Shown: positions 45,957 through 55,447, numbered from the stretch's first letter. The stretch: DNA of 64,000 nucleotides from Bacillota bacterium (GCA_009711785.1 VENA01000002.1:49941-113940), one strand, 5' to 3'. Notes: generated from the letters alone by a model not told the origin. Numbers and translations: made by a program.

Positions 45957-46370
45957 AATAATGTCTTCAAAAAGTTTTTGAATTTCTGTACTTCTTTTCG
46001 AATTTTTGTTAGTTTCTATTTTAAGTTTTTCAGTTAAGTATAAAATATCGTCATTAATTTTTTTTATTATAATATCTATATTATCATCAGTTGGATTAGT
46101 TTTATATAACAAATCAAATTGATCTTTTATATTAGTGAGTTTTTTAGTATATTGAATATTTTTTTTTATAGATTCGTTAATATCATTAGTCATTTTTTCT
46201 ACTTTTTTTGTTTGGTCTTCATTTTTATTTAGATTTATAGGTTTTTTAAAGTTATCTATTGTATTTTTCTTTGAGTTTAAATTCCCATTTTGAATTTCAA
46301 GTCGTTTTTCTATAATTTTAATGTTTTTTCTAAAAAGATTTATAATTTCTTTAAGATCTTTTTTCTCCAT
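45948..46370 (-). CDS. hypothetical coiled-coil protein
   Basis: 140-residue hydrophilic protein, rich in Lys, Asn and Ile, predicted as long alpha-helices (heptads around 10-30 and 70-135). No signal, membrane segment or known motif. GGGGGGAA precedes the ATG on the minus strand, and a terminator overlaps its end, so it is a real small transcription unit. It is the left neighbour of the 490-bp repeat array. Confidence 0.65.
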   Translation of the reverse strand: MEKKDLKEIINLFRKNIKIIEKRLEIQNGNLNSKKNTIDNFKKPINLNKNEDQTKKVEKMTNDINESIKKNIQYTKKLTNIKDQFDLLYKTNPTDDNIDIIIKKINDDILYLTEKLKIETNKNSKRSTEIQKLFEDIIKI

Positions 46371-46970
46371 TAAATTTCCCCCCTAAGTTTGTCCTTATTT
46401 TAATTATATTAATGAGATATAATAATATACATAAAGAAGGTTAAATTATATAAAAATTTAAAATTAAATGGAAGTAAAAGATAGTAATTAATGCAAATTA
46501 AAATCGAGCACATAACAGTCTACCTAGCACCACCACAGATCCCTTATTACCCAACCATGATCTTCCGACCATGATAGAGCAGGTCACAACCTGTAATAGT
46601 GGTTCGTTCGACCAGATAAGATGCCTTAACAACTCTACCCAATCTCTCGACTGAATAGAATCATAGGTAAGAAAATTCTTAAAGGATTAAGAAAAAACTT
46701 ACATCGACACCATAAATGATCTTAGCTCGACCTTATATGATAGGTTGGAACCCTACTGCAATCATAATGGCATACGACTACAACAGAACTTTTCCCAACC
46801 ATATAAGATCTTCCCGCCGACTGCATACCAGCAGGACTTTAACCTACCAGCATACAATCTTTGGCCGACCAATATATATCCCCAGTAGAAACATATATCA
46901 GTCTGGGCTCAACTGTTATATACCCGACATTTATTATTATGGTTTTATTAGGTGAAAAATATACAAAAAA

Positions 46971-46994
46971 ATTTAATTTTTTAAAAAATTAAAT
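46971..46994. repeat. 24-base AT palindrome at unit junction 1/2
   Basis: ATTTAATTTTTT followed by its exact complement; the same is at 47461-47484. On the minus strand a T-rich run continues, so it could act as a weak terminator for a minus-strand transcript. Confidence 0.6.
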
Positions 46995-47460
46995 CGAGCA
47001 CATAACAGTCTACCTAGCACCACCACAGATCCCTTATTACCCAACCATGATCTTCCGACCATGATAGAGCAGGTCACAACCTGTAATAGTGGTTCGTTCG
47101 ACCAGATAAGATGCCTTAACAACTCTACCCAATCTTTCGACTGAATAGAATCATAGGTAAGAAAGTTCTTAAAGAATTAAGAAAAAACTTACATCGACAC
47201 CATAAATGGTCTTAGCTCGACCTTATATGATAGGTTGGAACCCTACTGCAATCATAATGGCATACGACTACAACAGAACTTTTCCCAAACATATAAGATC
47301 TTCCCGCCGACTGCATACCAGCAGGACTTTAACCTACCAGCATACAATCTTTGGCCGACCAATATATATCCCCAGTAGAAACATATATCAGTCTGGGCTC
47401 AACTGTTATATACCCGACATTTATTATTATGGTTTTATTAGGTGAAAAATATACAAAAAA

Positions 47461-47484
47461 ATTTAATTTTTTAAAAAATTAAAT
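47461..47484. repeat. 24-base AT palindrome at unit junction 2/3
   Basis: Exact copy of 46971-46994. The outer ends of the array carry only half of it. Confidence 0.6.
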
Positions 47485-47960
47485 CGAGCACATAACAGTC
47501 TACCTAGCACCACCACAGATCCCTTATTACCCAACCATGATCTTCCGACCATGATAGAGCAGGTCACAACCTGTAATAGTGGTTCGTTCGACCAGATAAG
47601 ATGCCTTAACAACTCTACCCAATCTTTCGACTGAATAGAATCATTGGTAAGAAAGTTCTTAAAGGATTAAGAAAAAACTTACATCGACACCATAAATGGT
47701 CTTAGCTCGACCTTATATGATAGGTTGGAACCCTACTGCAATCATAATGGCATACGACTACAACAGAACTTTTCCCAACCATATAAGATCTTCCCGCCGA
47801 CTGCATACCAGCAGGATTTTAACCTACCAGCATACAATCTTTGGCCGACCAATATATATCCCCAGTAGAAACATATATCAGTCTGGGCTCAACTGTTATA
47901 TACCCGACATTTATTATTATGGTTTTATCAGGTGAAAAATATACAAAAAAATTTAATAAA

Positions 47961-47988
47961 AAAAGCTCTAAGTTAACTTAGAGCTTTT
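47961..47988. terminator. Bidirectional palindromic terminator at the array edge
   Basis: AAAAGCTCTAAGTT and its exact complement, A tract to the left. It ends the minus-strand ydcF-like gene. Confidence 0.88.
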
Positions 47989-48649
47989 AGTCTGCAGTAA
48001 TACGACCATCACCAGTTATATCTATACTTTTTCCTAGAAATTTTGGTTTAGGTTTTATAACGTTAACTAAACAAAAATCTTTGATTCTTGCTAGAAATTC
48101 CCTTGCTTTATAGTACTTCATTTTTGGATATATACGTTTATCAGAGGATACTCCATATGCTTTTAAGTCAAGTTTTCTTGCTATATATATAGCTCTTTTT
48201 AAGTGATAATTTTGAGTTACGATAATTAAATTTTTCACATTAAATACATCCCGAACTCGATATAAAGAGTTATAAGTGTTAAAGCCTGCATGGTCCATAA
48301 AAACATCTTTTTCTAAGACTCCTTTAGAGCACACATAATTTTTCATTGCAATCACTTCATTATATGTTTTTTTACCATGATCACCACTTACTAATATCTT
48401 AGTGACTTTAGTATTTTTATATAATTTAATAGCATAATCTAATCTATCAGCAAGCATAGGTGAAACAGTACCATCTGAATAAACCCTTGCTCCTAAAACT
48501 AACACTATTTTGGAATTAGGAACCTTACTAGGTTTATAAATATATTTGTTACCTAGGTTAATTACTGACATATTAATACCATACATAATTATAATCCCTA
48601 ATACTATTAGAAATGACAATATTTTTAAAATCTTTTTTAATTTTATCAT
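47987..48649 (-). CDS. YdcF/SanA-family (DUF218) membrane protein
   Basis: 220 residues with one N-terminal helix (about 10-28) and a DUF218 domain: VLVLGARVYSDGTVSPML near residue 50, then VSGDHGKKTYNE and VTQNYHLKRAIYIARK. SanA relatives affect envelope permeability; the reaction is unproved. A GTG five codons up is in frame, but it is part of the GTGAGG ribosome site of ATG 48649. Terminator at its end separates it from the repeat array. Confidence 0.85.
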   Translation of the reverse strand: MIKLKKILKILSFLIVLGIIIMYGINMSVINLGNKYIYKPSKVPNSKIVLVLGARVYSDGTVSPMLADRLDYAIKLYKNTKVTKILVSGDHGKKTYNEVIAMKNYVCSKGVLEKDVFMDHAGFNTYNSLYRVRDVFNVKNLIIVTQNYHLKRAIYIARKLDLKAYGVSSDKRIYPKMKYYKAREFLARIKDFCLVNVIKPKPKFLGKSIDITGDGRITAD

Positions 48650-48758
48650 AACAACAAACCTCACTTAAAAAATATATAATATTTTCAGATTAATATTTAA
48701 AGTAATTATATCATATAAATTTAGTGAGTAATACAAATTATGATGTATATAAAAAAAA

Positions 48759-48779
48759 CATGTAAAATAATTTTACATG
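48759..48779. other. 21-base hairpin in the 369-base gap before crt
   Basis: CATGTAAAAT, A, ATTTTACATG. On the minus strand T8 follows, so it could attenuate the ydcF-like transcript. The rest of the gap up to the -24/-12 promoter holds a TTGAAAT/ATTTCAA dyad at 48920-48942, a possible activator site. Confidence 0.45.
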
Positions 48780-48974
48780 AGCTGAAGTTTAGTATAATGC
48801 TATCTTTACGAAATTGGCAAGTAATACTGTAAAAAAAATTTACTGGAAATTTATTAATAACAAGATCAGAGATGTTTTTCTAGTATTTTTTAAATAAAAA
48901 AACATGACTTCTGAATGTGTTGAAATACCAATTTTATTTCAAAAACAGATTTTTTTCTTTGGAATTTATATACT

Positions 48975-48992
48975 TTGGCATCTAACTTGCAA
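48975..48992 (+). promoter_or_regulatory. sigma-54 (-24/-12) promoter of the acyl-CoA operon
   Basis: TTGGCATCTAACTTGCAA, with GG (48977) and GC (48989) ten bases apart, as required. It lies 27 bases before crt. The same motif precedes the CoA-transferase gene at 57575, and a sigma-54 activator gene is between. Confidence 0.92.
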
Positions 48993-49018
48993 GTATATAG
49001 ATAGCAGGAGGGGAAAAT

Positions 49019-49798
49019 ATGAATTTTGAAAACCTTTTATTAAAAAAAGAAGATAATATTGCAATTTTAAGTGTGAACAGACCAAAAGCTTTAAATGCAC
49101 TAAATACGGAAGTTTTGGAAGAATTAGATATAGCGATAGAAAAAATAGCTACCGATGAAGATATTTATGTTGTTATTTTAACAGGTGAAGGGAAAGCCTT
49201 TGTTGCAGGTGCTGATATATCTGAAATGAAGGATAAAACACCTAAAGGGGCTAGACAATTTGCAAAATTAGGCATAGACATTTTTAGAAAATTAGAAACT
49301 TTAGAAAAACCAGTTATAGCAGCTGTAAACGGATTTTCTCTAGGTGGAGGATGTGAGTTAGCTATGAGCTGTGATATAAGGATAGCTAGTGAAAAAGCAA
49401 AATTTGGACAACCGGAAGTAGGACTAGGTATAACTCCTGGCTTTGCAGGAACTCAAAGACTAGCTAGATTAGTAGGACCTAGTAAAGCTAAAGAGTTAAT
49501 ATTTACAGCAGATATGATAGATAGTAATGAAGCTGAAAAAATAGGACTTGTAAATAAAGTAGTTAAAAAAGAAGACTTGATGGATGAAGCATTAAATTTA
49601 GCTAAAAAAATAGCCTCTAAGGGACAAATTGCTGTTAGATATTCAAAATGTGCAATAAATAGAGGTTTTGAAACTGATATAGATACAGGCATGGCAATAG
49701 AAAAAGACTTATTTGGATTGTGTTTTGCAAGTGATGATCAAAAAGAAGGAATGACTGCGTTTTTAGAAAAAAGAAAACCAGAATTTGAAAATAAATAA
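49019..49798 (+). CDS. crt: 3-hydroxybutyryl-CoA dehydratase (crotonase)
   Basis: 259-residue enoyl-CoA hydratase that interconverts 3-hydroxybutyryl-CoA and crotonyl-CoA. The oxyanion-hole segments GKAFVAGADISEM and NGFSLGGGCELAM are present, with the catalytic Glu pair in GGGCELA and FGQPEVGLG. AGGAGGGG at 49006-49013 supports the ATG. First gene of the seven-gene operon crt-hbd-thl-maoC-bcd-etfB-etfA, transcribed from the -24/-12 promoter 27 bases upstream. Confidence 0.95.
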   Translation: MNFENLLLKKEDNIAILSVNRPKALNALNTEVLEELDIAIEKIATDEDIYVVILTGEGKAFVAGADISEMKDKTPKGARQFAKLGIDIFRKLETLEKPVIAAVNGFSLGGGCELAMSCDIRIASEKAKFGQPEVGLGITPGFAGTQRLARLVGPSKAKELIFTADMIDSNEAEKIGLVNKVVKKEDLMDEALNLAKKIASKGQIAVRYSKCAINRGFETDIDTGMAIEKDLFGLCFASDDQKEGMTAFLEKRKPEFENK

Positions 49799-49815
49799 TA
49801 TAGGAGGGGTTTTAA

Positions 49816-50661
49816 ATGAAAGTTTGTGTAATAGGAGCAGGAACAATGGGTTCTGGAATTGTACAAAGCTTTGCTCAATCAGGTTATGAAGTTGTTATGA
49901 GAGATATTAACGATGAAAGCCTTGAAAGAGGAATGAAAACAATTAATAAAAATCTATCTAGAAGTGTTAAAAAGGAAAGAATAACAGAAAAAGAGAAAGA
50001 TGAAATCCTAAAAAGAATAACAGCTACTACAGATATAAATGCTTTAAAAGATGTAGATTTAGTTGTAGAAGCAGCTGTTGAAAATATGGATTTAAAAAAG
50101 AAAATATTTAAAGAATTAGATGAAGTTTGTAAAGAAGAAACTATACTTGCTACAAATACTTCATCACTATCAATAACTGAGATTTCAAGTGCAACAAATA
50201 GACCTGAAAAAATAGTAGGTATGCACTTTTTCAACCCAGTACCAGTTATGAAATTAGTAGAAATTATTAAAGGAATAGCAACTTCTGATGAAACAAAGGA
50301 TACAGTTTTAAAATTATCTAAAGAATTAGGAAAAACTCCAGTGGAAGTTGAAGAAGCTCCTGGATTTGTAGTAAATAGAATATTAATACCAATGATAAAT
50401 GAAGCTGTTGGAATTTTAGCAGATGGAGTAGCTAGTAAAGAAGATATAGATGAGGCAATGAAATTAGGAGCAAATCATCCTATAGGACCATTAGCATTAG
50501 CTGATTTAATTGGTAACGATGTGTGCTTAGCTATTATGGAAGTTTTATATGAAGAGTTTGGAGATACTAAATATAGACCTCATCCATACTTAAGAAAAAT
50601 GGTTAGAGGAAACCTTTTAGGAAGAAAAACTAAAATTGGATTTTATGATTACAGAAAATAG
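49816..50661 (+). CDS. hbd: 3-hydroxybutyryl-CoA dehydrogenase
   Basis: 281-residue NAD(P)-dependent enzyme reducing acetoacetyl-CoA to (S)-3-hydroxybutyryl-CoA. The Rossmann motif GAGTMGSGI opens the protein; catalytic residues fall in [21 protein letters not shown] (His-Glu) and [11 protein letters not shown]. The C-terminal dimer domain has [16 protein letters not shown]. It lies 17 bases after crt with an AGGAGGGG site. Confidence 0.96.
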   Translation: MKVCVIGAGTMGSGIVQSFAQSGYEVVMRDINDESLERGMKTINKNLSRSVKKERITEKEKDEILKRITATTDINALKDVDLVVEAAVENMDLKKKIFKELDEVCKEETILATNTSSLSITEISSATNRPEKIVGMHFFNPVPVMKLVEIIKGIATSDETKDTVLKLSKELGKTPVEVEEAPGFVVNRILIPMINEAVGILADGVASKEDIDEAMKLGANHPIGPLALADLIGNDVCLAIMEVLYEEFGDTKYRPHPYLRKMVRGNLLGRKTKIGFYDYRK

Positions 50662-50685
50662 TATTTAAGTCGAGGAGGGAAAGTT

Positions 50686-51864
50686 ATGAGAGAAGCAGTT
50701 ATAGTAAGTGCTGTTAGAACACCAATAGGAAGTTTTGGAGGAAGTTTATCTAAAATTTCTGCAGTGGATTTAGGAGCGATAGCTACTAAGGAAGCAATAA
50801 AAAAAGCAGGTATAGAAAAAGAGCTTGTTGATGAAGTAATACTTGGGAATGTATTATCAGCAGGACTTGGTCAAAACGTGGCAAGACAAGTAACTTTAAA
50901 GGCAGGATTACCAGAAACAACTCCTGCATTTGCAATTAATAAGGTATGTGGTTCTGGACTTAGAACAGTAAGTTTAGCAGCACAATCAATAATGCTTGGA
51001 GATGCCGATGTAATAATAGCTGGTGGTACTGAAAGTATGAGTAATGCACCATATGTATTACCAAAGGCAAGATGGGGTCAAAGAATGGGTAATGGAAAAT
51101 TAGTTGACTCTATGGTGAATGATGGATTATGGGATGCATTTAATGATTATCATATGGGAATTACAGCAGAAAATATAGCTGAGAGATGGGAACTAACAAG
51201 AAAAGCTCAGGATGAATTTGCATTAACTAGTCAATCAAGGGCTGAAAAAGCAATTAAAGAAGGAAGATTTAAAGAAGAAATAGTACCAGTTAAGGTTCCA
51301 CAAAGAAAGAAAGATCCTATAGTAGTTGATACTGATGAACATCCTAAATTTGGAGTAACACTTGATAAGCTTGGAAAATTAAGACCAGCATTTAAAAAGG
51401 ATGGAACAGTAACAGCAGGAAATGCATCTGGTATAAACGATGGTGCAGCTGTATTAGTTATAATGTCAAAGGAAAAAGCAGAAGAGTTAGGGCTTAAACC
51501 TTTAGCTACAATAAAATCCTACGCATCAGCAGCATTAGATCCAAAAATAATGGGATATGGGCCAGTACCATCAAGTAAAAAAGCACTTGAAAAGGCTAAT
51601 TTAAAAGTAGAAGATTTAGATCTTATAGAAGCAAATGAAGCATTTGCAGCCCAGTCTTTAGCAGTAGTTAAGGATTTAGGATTAAATACAGATATAGTAA
51701 ATGTAAATGGTGGAGCTATAGCACTTGGTCATCCTATAGGAGCTTCAGGAGCAAGAATATTAGTAACATTATTACATGAAATGGAAAAAAGAGATTCAAA
51801 GACAGGTCTTGCCACATTATGTATAGGTGGAGGACAAGGAACAGCAGTTATTGTTGAAAGATAA
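50686..51864 (+). CDS. thl: acetyl-CoA C-acetyltransferase (thiolase)
   Basis: 392-residue thiolase condensing two acetyl-CoA. The nucleophilic Cys lies in [10 protein letters not shown] (about residue 88), the general-base His in [16 protein letters not shown], and the second Cys in LCIGGGQG. All are intact. GAGGAGGG at 50673-50680 is the ribosome site. A conspicuous stem-loop follows before maoC. Confidence 0.96.
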   Translation: MREAVIVSAVRTPIGSFGGSLSKISAVDLGAIATKEAIKKAGIEKELVDEVILGNVLSAGLGQNVARQVTLKAGLPETTPAFAINKVCGSGLRTVSLAAQSIMLGDADVIIAGGTESMSNAPYVLPKARWGQRMGNGKLVDSMVNDGLWDAFNDYHMGITAENIAERWELTRKAQDEFALTSQSRAEKAIKEGRFKEEIVPVKVPQRKKDPIVVDTDEHPKFGVTLDKLGKLRPAFKKDGTVTAGNASGINDGAAVLVIMSKEKAEELGLKPLATIKSYASAALDPKIMGYGPVPSSKKALEKANLKVEDLDLIEANEAFAAQSLAVVKDLGLNTDIVNVNGGAIALGHPIGASGARILVTLLHEMEKRDSKTGLATLCIGGGQGTAVIVER

Positions 51865-51889
51865 TTATTGATATATAAATAGACGTTAG

Positions 51890-51952
51890 AATAAAGGGCG
51901 TTACCATTGCTGGCGACCTTAAAGGCGGTGGACTTTGGTAAACCTCTTTATT
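51890..51952 (+). other. 63-base GC-rich stem-loop in the intercistronic gap thl-maoC
   Basis: Outer arms AATAAAG (51890-51896) and CTTTATT (51946-51952); inner arms GTTACCA and TGGTAAAC (about 51900-51906, 51935-51942); a GC-rich centre. It is unusual in this AT-rich operon and has no poly-T. It may be an mRNA-stability or processing element, or a mobile palindromic repeat. Confidence 0.55.
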
Positions 51953-51996
51953 TTAATATAGATTGTTAAAAAATAAACTTTGAAGGAGGGTTTTAT

Positions 51997-52413
51997 GTGA
52001 AAGGTTTAACTATGAAAGAGCTTAATGTTGGAGATAAAGATTTTTTTCAAAAGACTATAACAGAAACTGATGTTTATCTTTATGCAGGCGTAACAGGCGA
52101 TTTAAATCCAGCTCATATTAATCAACAGGAATCAGAAAAGACAATGTTTAAAGGAAGAATTGCCCATGGAATGTTAACTGCAGGTTTAGTTTCAGCAGTA
52201 TTAGGTGTTAAATTACCAGGACCTGGAACTATATATTTAGGACAAGAACTTAAGTTTACAGCACCGGTTAGATTTGGTGATACTATAAAAGCAGAAGTTG
52301 AAGTAATGGAAAAAAATGAAGAAAAAAATATTATGAAATTAAAAACTACTTGCACTAATCAAGATGGAGAAACAGTTTTAAAAGGTGTAGCAACTGTAAT
52401 GCCACCTAAGTAA
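51997..52413 (+). CDS. MaoC-like (R)-specific enoyl-CoA hydratase
   Basis: 138-residue hot-dog protein, GTG start after GGAGGG (51984-51989). The hydratase motif is intact: YAGVTGDLNPAHINQQ (Asp-His catalytic pair) and GRIAHGMLTAGL. PhaJ-type enzymes handle the (R)-isomer, so the operon can use both (S)- and (R)-3-hydroxyacyl-CoA. Between thl and bcd, 85 bases upstream of the ribosome site is the stem-loop. Confidence 0.9.
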   Translation: MKGLTMKELNVGDKDFFQKTITETDVYLYAGVTGDLNPAHINQQESEKTMFKGRIAHGMLTAGLVSAVLGVKLPGPGTIYLGQELKFTAPVRFGDTIKAEVEVMEKNEEKNIMKLKTTCTNQDGETVLKGVATVMPPK

Positions 52414-52449
52414 ATATAAATATTTAGTATATGTAGAGGAGGAAAAATA

Positions 52450-53589
52450 ATGGATTTTACTTTATCAGATGAGTATAAGATGTTACAAGAGCTATATAGA
52501 GATTTTACTGAAAATGAAGTTAAACCTTTAGCTCAAGAAGTAGACGAAGAAGAAAAGTTTCCAGTTGAAACTGTTAAAAAATTAGCTAAGTATGGTTTCT
52601 TAGGTATCCCTTTTCCTAAGGAATATGGTGGACAAGGTGGAGACACTTTAGCCTATGCAATGGCTGTTGAAGAATTATCAAAAGCTTGTGCAACTACAGG
52701 TGTTGTAGTATCAGCCCATACTTCACTTTGTGCAACTCCAATATATGAATATGGAACAGAAGAACAAAAACAAAAGTATTTAGTGCCATTAGCAAAGGGA
52801 GAAAAATTAGGTGCTTTTGGTCTTACAGAGCCTAATGCGGGTACTGATGCTTCAGGACAGCAGACAACGGCTGTATTAGAAGGGGATCATTATATATTAA
52901 ATGGATCTAAAATATTTATAACAAATGCTGAATATGCAGATGTTTATGTTGTTATGGCAATGACAGATAAATCAAAAGGAACAAGAGGAATAAGTGCATT
53001 TATAGTAGAAAGAGACTTTGAAGGATTTAGCGTTGGTAAGAAGGAAGCTAAAATGGGTATTAAAGGATCAGCTACTTGTGAGTTAATATTTGAAGATTGT
53101 AAAGTGCCAAAAGAAAACCTATTAGGTAAAGTTGGTAAAGGATTTAAAATAGCAATGAAAACTCTAGATGGTGGACGTATAGGTATAGCTGCCCAAGCAC
53201 TAGGAATTGCCCAGGGAGCTATTGATGAAACTGTAAATTATGTTAAAGAAAGAAAGCAATTTGGTAGAGCAATTGGTAAATTCCAAAATACTCAATTTAC
53301 TCTAGCTGATATGCAAACTAAAACAGATGCATCAAGATTACTTGTGTATAGATCAGCAAAGACTAAAGATAGTAAAATGCCACTAAGTAATGATGCTGCA
53401 ATGGCTAAATTATATGCAGCAGAGACAGCTATGGAAGTTACTACTAAGGCTGTTCAGTTACACGGAGGATATGGTTATACAAGAGATTATCCAGTTGAAA
53501 GAATGATGAGAGATGCTAAGATTACTGAAATATATGAAGGAACTTCAGAAGTTCAAAAAATGGTTATAGCAGGACAAATGCTAAGATAA
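52450..53589 (+). CDS. bcd: butyryl-CoA dehydrogenase (acyl-CoA dehydrogenase)
   Basis: 379-residue flavoprotein for crotonyl-CoA reduction or butyryl-CoA oxidation. The signatures GAFGLTEPNAGTDA (flavin binding) and RMMRDAKITEIYEGTSEVQ with catalytic Glu in YEGTSE are intact. GAGGAGG (52437-52443) is its ribosome site. With EtfBA directly downstream it forms the Bcd-Etf complex. Confidence 0.95.
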   Translation: MDFTLSDEYKMLQELYRDFTENEVKPLAQEVDEEEKFPVETVKKLAKYGFLGIPFPKEYGGQGGDTLAYAMAVEELSKACATTGVVVSAHTSLCATPIYEYGTEEQKQKYLVPLAKGEKLGAFGLTEPNAGTDASGQQTTAVLEGDHYILNGSKIFITNAEYADVYVVMAMTDKSKGTRGISAFIVERDFEGFSVGKKEAKMGIKGSATCELIFEDCKVPKENLLGKVGKGFKIAMKTLDGGRIGIAAQALGIAQGAIDETVNYVKERKQFGRAIGKFQNTQFTLADMQTKTDASRLLVYRSAKTKDSKMPLSNDAAMAKLYAAETAMEVTTKAVQLHGGYGYTRDYPVERMMRDAKITEIYEGTSEVQKMVIAGQMLR

Positions 53590-53602
53590 GGAGGTTATTT
53601 CA

Positions 53603-54391
53603 ATGAATATAGTTGTTTGTATAAAACAAGTTCCAGATACAACAGAAGTTAGATTAGATCCAGAAACGGGTACTCTAATAAGAAAAGGAGTTCCTAGTAT
53701 TATAAATCCAGATGATAAGAGTGGTTTAGAAGCTGCTTTAAAATTAAAAGATCAATACGGTGCAAAGGTGACTGTTCTTACGATGGGACCACCTCAAGCT
53801 AAAAAAGCTTTAAATGAAGCATTAGCCATGGGAGCAGATGATGCTATATTATTAAGTGATAGAGCATTTGCTGGTGCAGATACTTGGGCTACATCATATA
53901 CTTTAGCTTCAGCAATTAAAAAATTAGATTATGATGTAATAGTTGCAGGTAGACAAGCAATAGATGGAGATACAGCTCAGGTTGGACCTCAAATGGCTGA
54001 GCACTTAGAATTACCCCATGTAAGTTATGTTGAAGATTTAAAGGTTGAAGATGATAGTTTAATATTAAAAAGAGTTTTTGAAGATGGTTATCATAAAATT
54101 AAGGCAAAAATGCCTTGTTTAATTACTACACTATCAGATATGAATGAACCAAGATATATGAGTGTTCAAGGAGTATTAGATGCTTATAGAGAAAAAGAGA
54201 TAACTGAATGGTCTTTAGATGATTTAGGAGAAATAGATACTAGTAACTTAGGATTAAAAGGATCACCAACACGAGTTAAAAAATCCTTTACTAAAGGAGC
54301 TAAGGCCGCTGGTGAAGTTCACAATGATGTAAATCCTAAGGAAGCAGCTAAGATTATAATAGAAAAACTTAAAGAAAAGCACATTATATAG
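53603..54391 (+). CDS. etfB: electron-transfer flavoprotein beta subunit
   Basis: 262 residues. Starts NIVVCIKQVPDT, the EtfB hallmark; the internal VAGRQAIDGDTAQVGPQMAEHL segment carries nucleotide binding. In Clostridia the Bcd-EtfBA complex bifurcates electrons from NADH to ferredoxin and crotonyl-CoA; the sequence alone does not prove bifurcation. It lies 13 bases after bcd with a GGAGG site. Confidence 0.96.
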   Translation: MNIVVCIKQVPDTTEVRLDPETGTLIRKGVPSIINPDDKSGLEAALKLKDQYGAKVTVLTMGPPQAKKALNEALAMGADDAILLSDRAFAGADTWATSYTLASAIKKLDYDVIVAGRQAIDGDTAQVGPQMAEHLELPHVSYVEDLKVEDDSLILKRVFEDGYHKIKAKMPCLITTLSDMNEPRYMSVQGVLDAYREKEITEWSLDDLGEIDTSNLGLKGSPTRVKKSFTKGAKAAGEVHNDVNPKEAAKIIIEKLKEKHII

Positions 54392-54409
54392 TATAAGGAG
54401 GGATTTAAG

Positions 54410-55408
54410 TTGAATATAGCAGATTATAAAGGCGTATACGTATTTATAGAACAAAGAGATAAAGAAATTCAAAATGTTTCTTTAGAACTTTTAGGAAAAG
54501 GTAAGGAAATAGCAGAAAAATTAAACGAAAGTTTAACAGCCGTTGTGTTAGGACATGGCTTAGAAAATAAATTAGATGAGTTAGTATATTATGGAGCAGA
54601 AAATGTAATTTATGCAGATGATAAAGCATTAGATGTTTACATGACAGAACCATATACAAAGGTAATAAGTGAAATTGTTAATAAAAATAAACCAGAGGTA
54701 ATGTTATTTGGGGCTACTGCTATAGGTAGAGATTTAGCTCCTAGAGTTTCAGCAAGGGTTAAAACAGGATTAACTGCTGATTGTACGTCTCTAGATATAG
54801 ATAAAGAGAATAATAATCTTATGATGACAAGACCTGCATTTGGTGGAAATCTTATGGCAACAATTATTTGTCCAGAACATAGACCACAAATGTCAACTGT
54901 AAGACCTGGAGTTATGGAAAAGCTTGAAAGAGATGAATCAAGAGAAGGAAATATAGAAAAATTTGAAGTAGAAATTCCTGAAGAAAGTGTAAATGTTGAA
55001 ATTTTAGAAGTAGTAAAAGAAACTAAAGAAAAAGTAAACATTGAAGAATCAAATGTATTAGTTTCAGGTGGTAGAGGATTAGGCAATCCAGAAAACTTTA
55101 AAATGTTAGAAGAACTTGCAGCAGGACTTGATGGAACTGTATCAGCATCAAGAGCAGCTGTAGATGCTGGATGGATTAATCATGACTATCAAGTAGGACA
55201 AACAGGTAAAACTGTTAGACCAGAACTTTATATAGCATGTGGTATATCAGGAGCAATACAGCACGTTGCTGGTATGGAGACTTCTGAATTTATATTAGCT
55301 ATAAATAAAGATGAAGGAGCTCCTATATTTGAAATAGCAGATTTAGGAATTGTAGGAGACTTAAATAAAGTTGTTCCTGCAATAATAGAAGAACTAAAAA
55401 ATAAGTAA
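54410..55408 (+). CDS. etfA: electron-transfer flavoprotein alpha subunit
   Basis: 332 residues, TTG start after AGGAGGGA. The FAD domain at the C-terminus has SGGRGLGNPENF, VSASRAAVDAGW and QVGQTGKTV, then GISGAIQH. There is no N-terminal ferredoxin extension, unlike some caffeyl-CoA reductase Etfs. Last gene of the operon; a strong terminator follows. Confidence 0.96.
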   Translation: MNIADYKGVYVFIEQRDKEIQNVSLELLGKGKEIAEKLNESLTAVVLGHGLENKLDELVYYGAENVIYADDKALDVYMTEPYTKVISEIVNKNKPEVMLFGATAIGRDLAPRVSARVKTGLTADCTSLDIDKENNNLMMTRPAFGGNLMATIICPEHRPQMSTVRPGVMEKLERDESREGNIEKFEVEIPEESVNVEILEVVKETKEKVNIEESNVLVSGGRGLGNPENFKMLEELAAGLDGTVSASRAAVDAGWINHDYQVGQTGKTVRPELYIACGISGAIQHVAGMETSEFILAINKDEGAPIFEIADLGIVGDLNKVVPAIIEELKNK

Positions 55409-55414
55409 TTAACC

Positions 55415-55447
55415 AAGGCCCTCTGACTAGCAGAGGGCCTTATTTTT
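55415..55447 (+). terminator. Rho-independent terminator ending the acyl-CoA operon
   Basis: AAGGCCCTCTG and CAGAGGGCCTT, loop ACTAG, then TATTTTTAT. Confidence 0.92.

Larger units (their letters stand above)
46501..47956. repeat. tandem array of three near-identical 490-bp units, candidate structured RNA
   Basis: Units start at 46501, 46991 and 47481 (period exactly 490; the third is cut at about 47956). I count about five base differences between units 1 and 2 and six between 2 and 3. The units are visibly richer in G+C than the flanks, with CGAC nine times per unit at 23-59 base steps. Each has hairpins CAGGT/ACCTG (46580-46593), a two-part stem at 46667-46702 and CCCAG/CTGGG (46881-46917). 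A 79-codon frame exists but has no ribosome site and no sign of selection. Confidence 0.85.

Noticed and set aside
46601..46615. tRNA T-arm-like sequence GGTTCGTTCGACC in the repeat units
   Set aside because: No acceptor, D-arm or anticodon arm can be drawn around it.
46716..47935. Three 79-codon frames (46716-46955, 47206-47445, 47696-47935), one in each 490-bp unit
   Set aside because: TAA lies directly before each ATG, no ribosome site is present, and of the few differences between copies inside the frame most change the residue. The frames are kept only because the units are nearly identical.
46501..47956. CRISPR array
   Set aside because: The 490-base period without short repeats and variable spacers does not fit, and no cas genes are near.
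48790..48830. Third -24/-12 promoter at TTGGCAAGTAATACTG (about 48814)
   Set aside because: The downstream GC is missing at the required ten-base distance.
54637..55086. 149-codon minus-strand frame opposite etfA
   Set aside because: Antisense to conserved etfA sequence and lacks a ribosome site.
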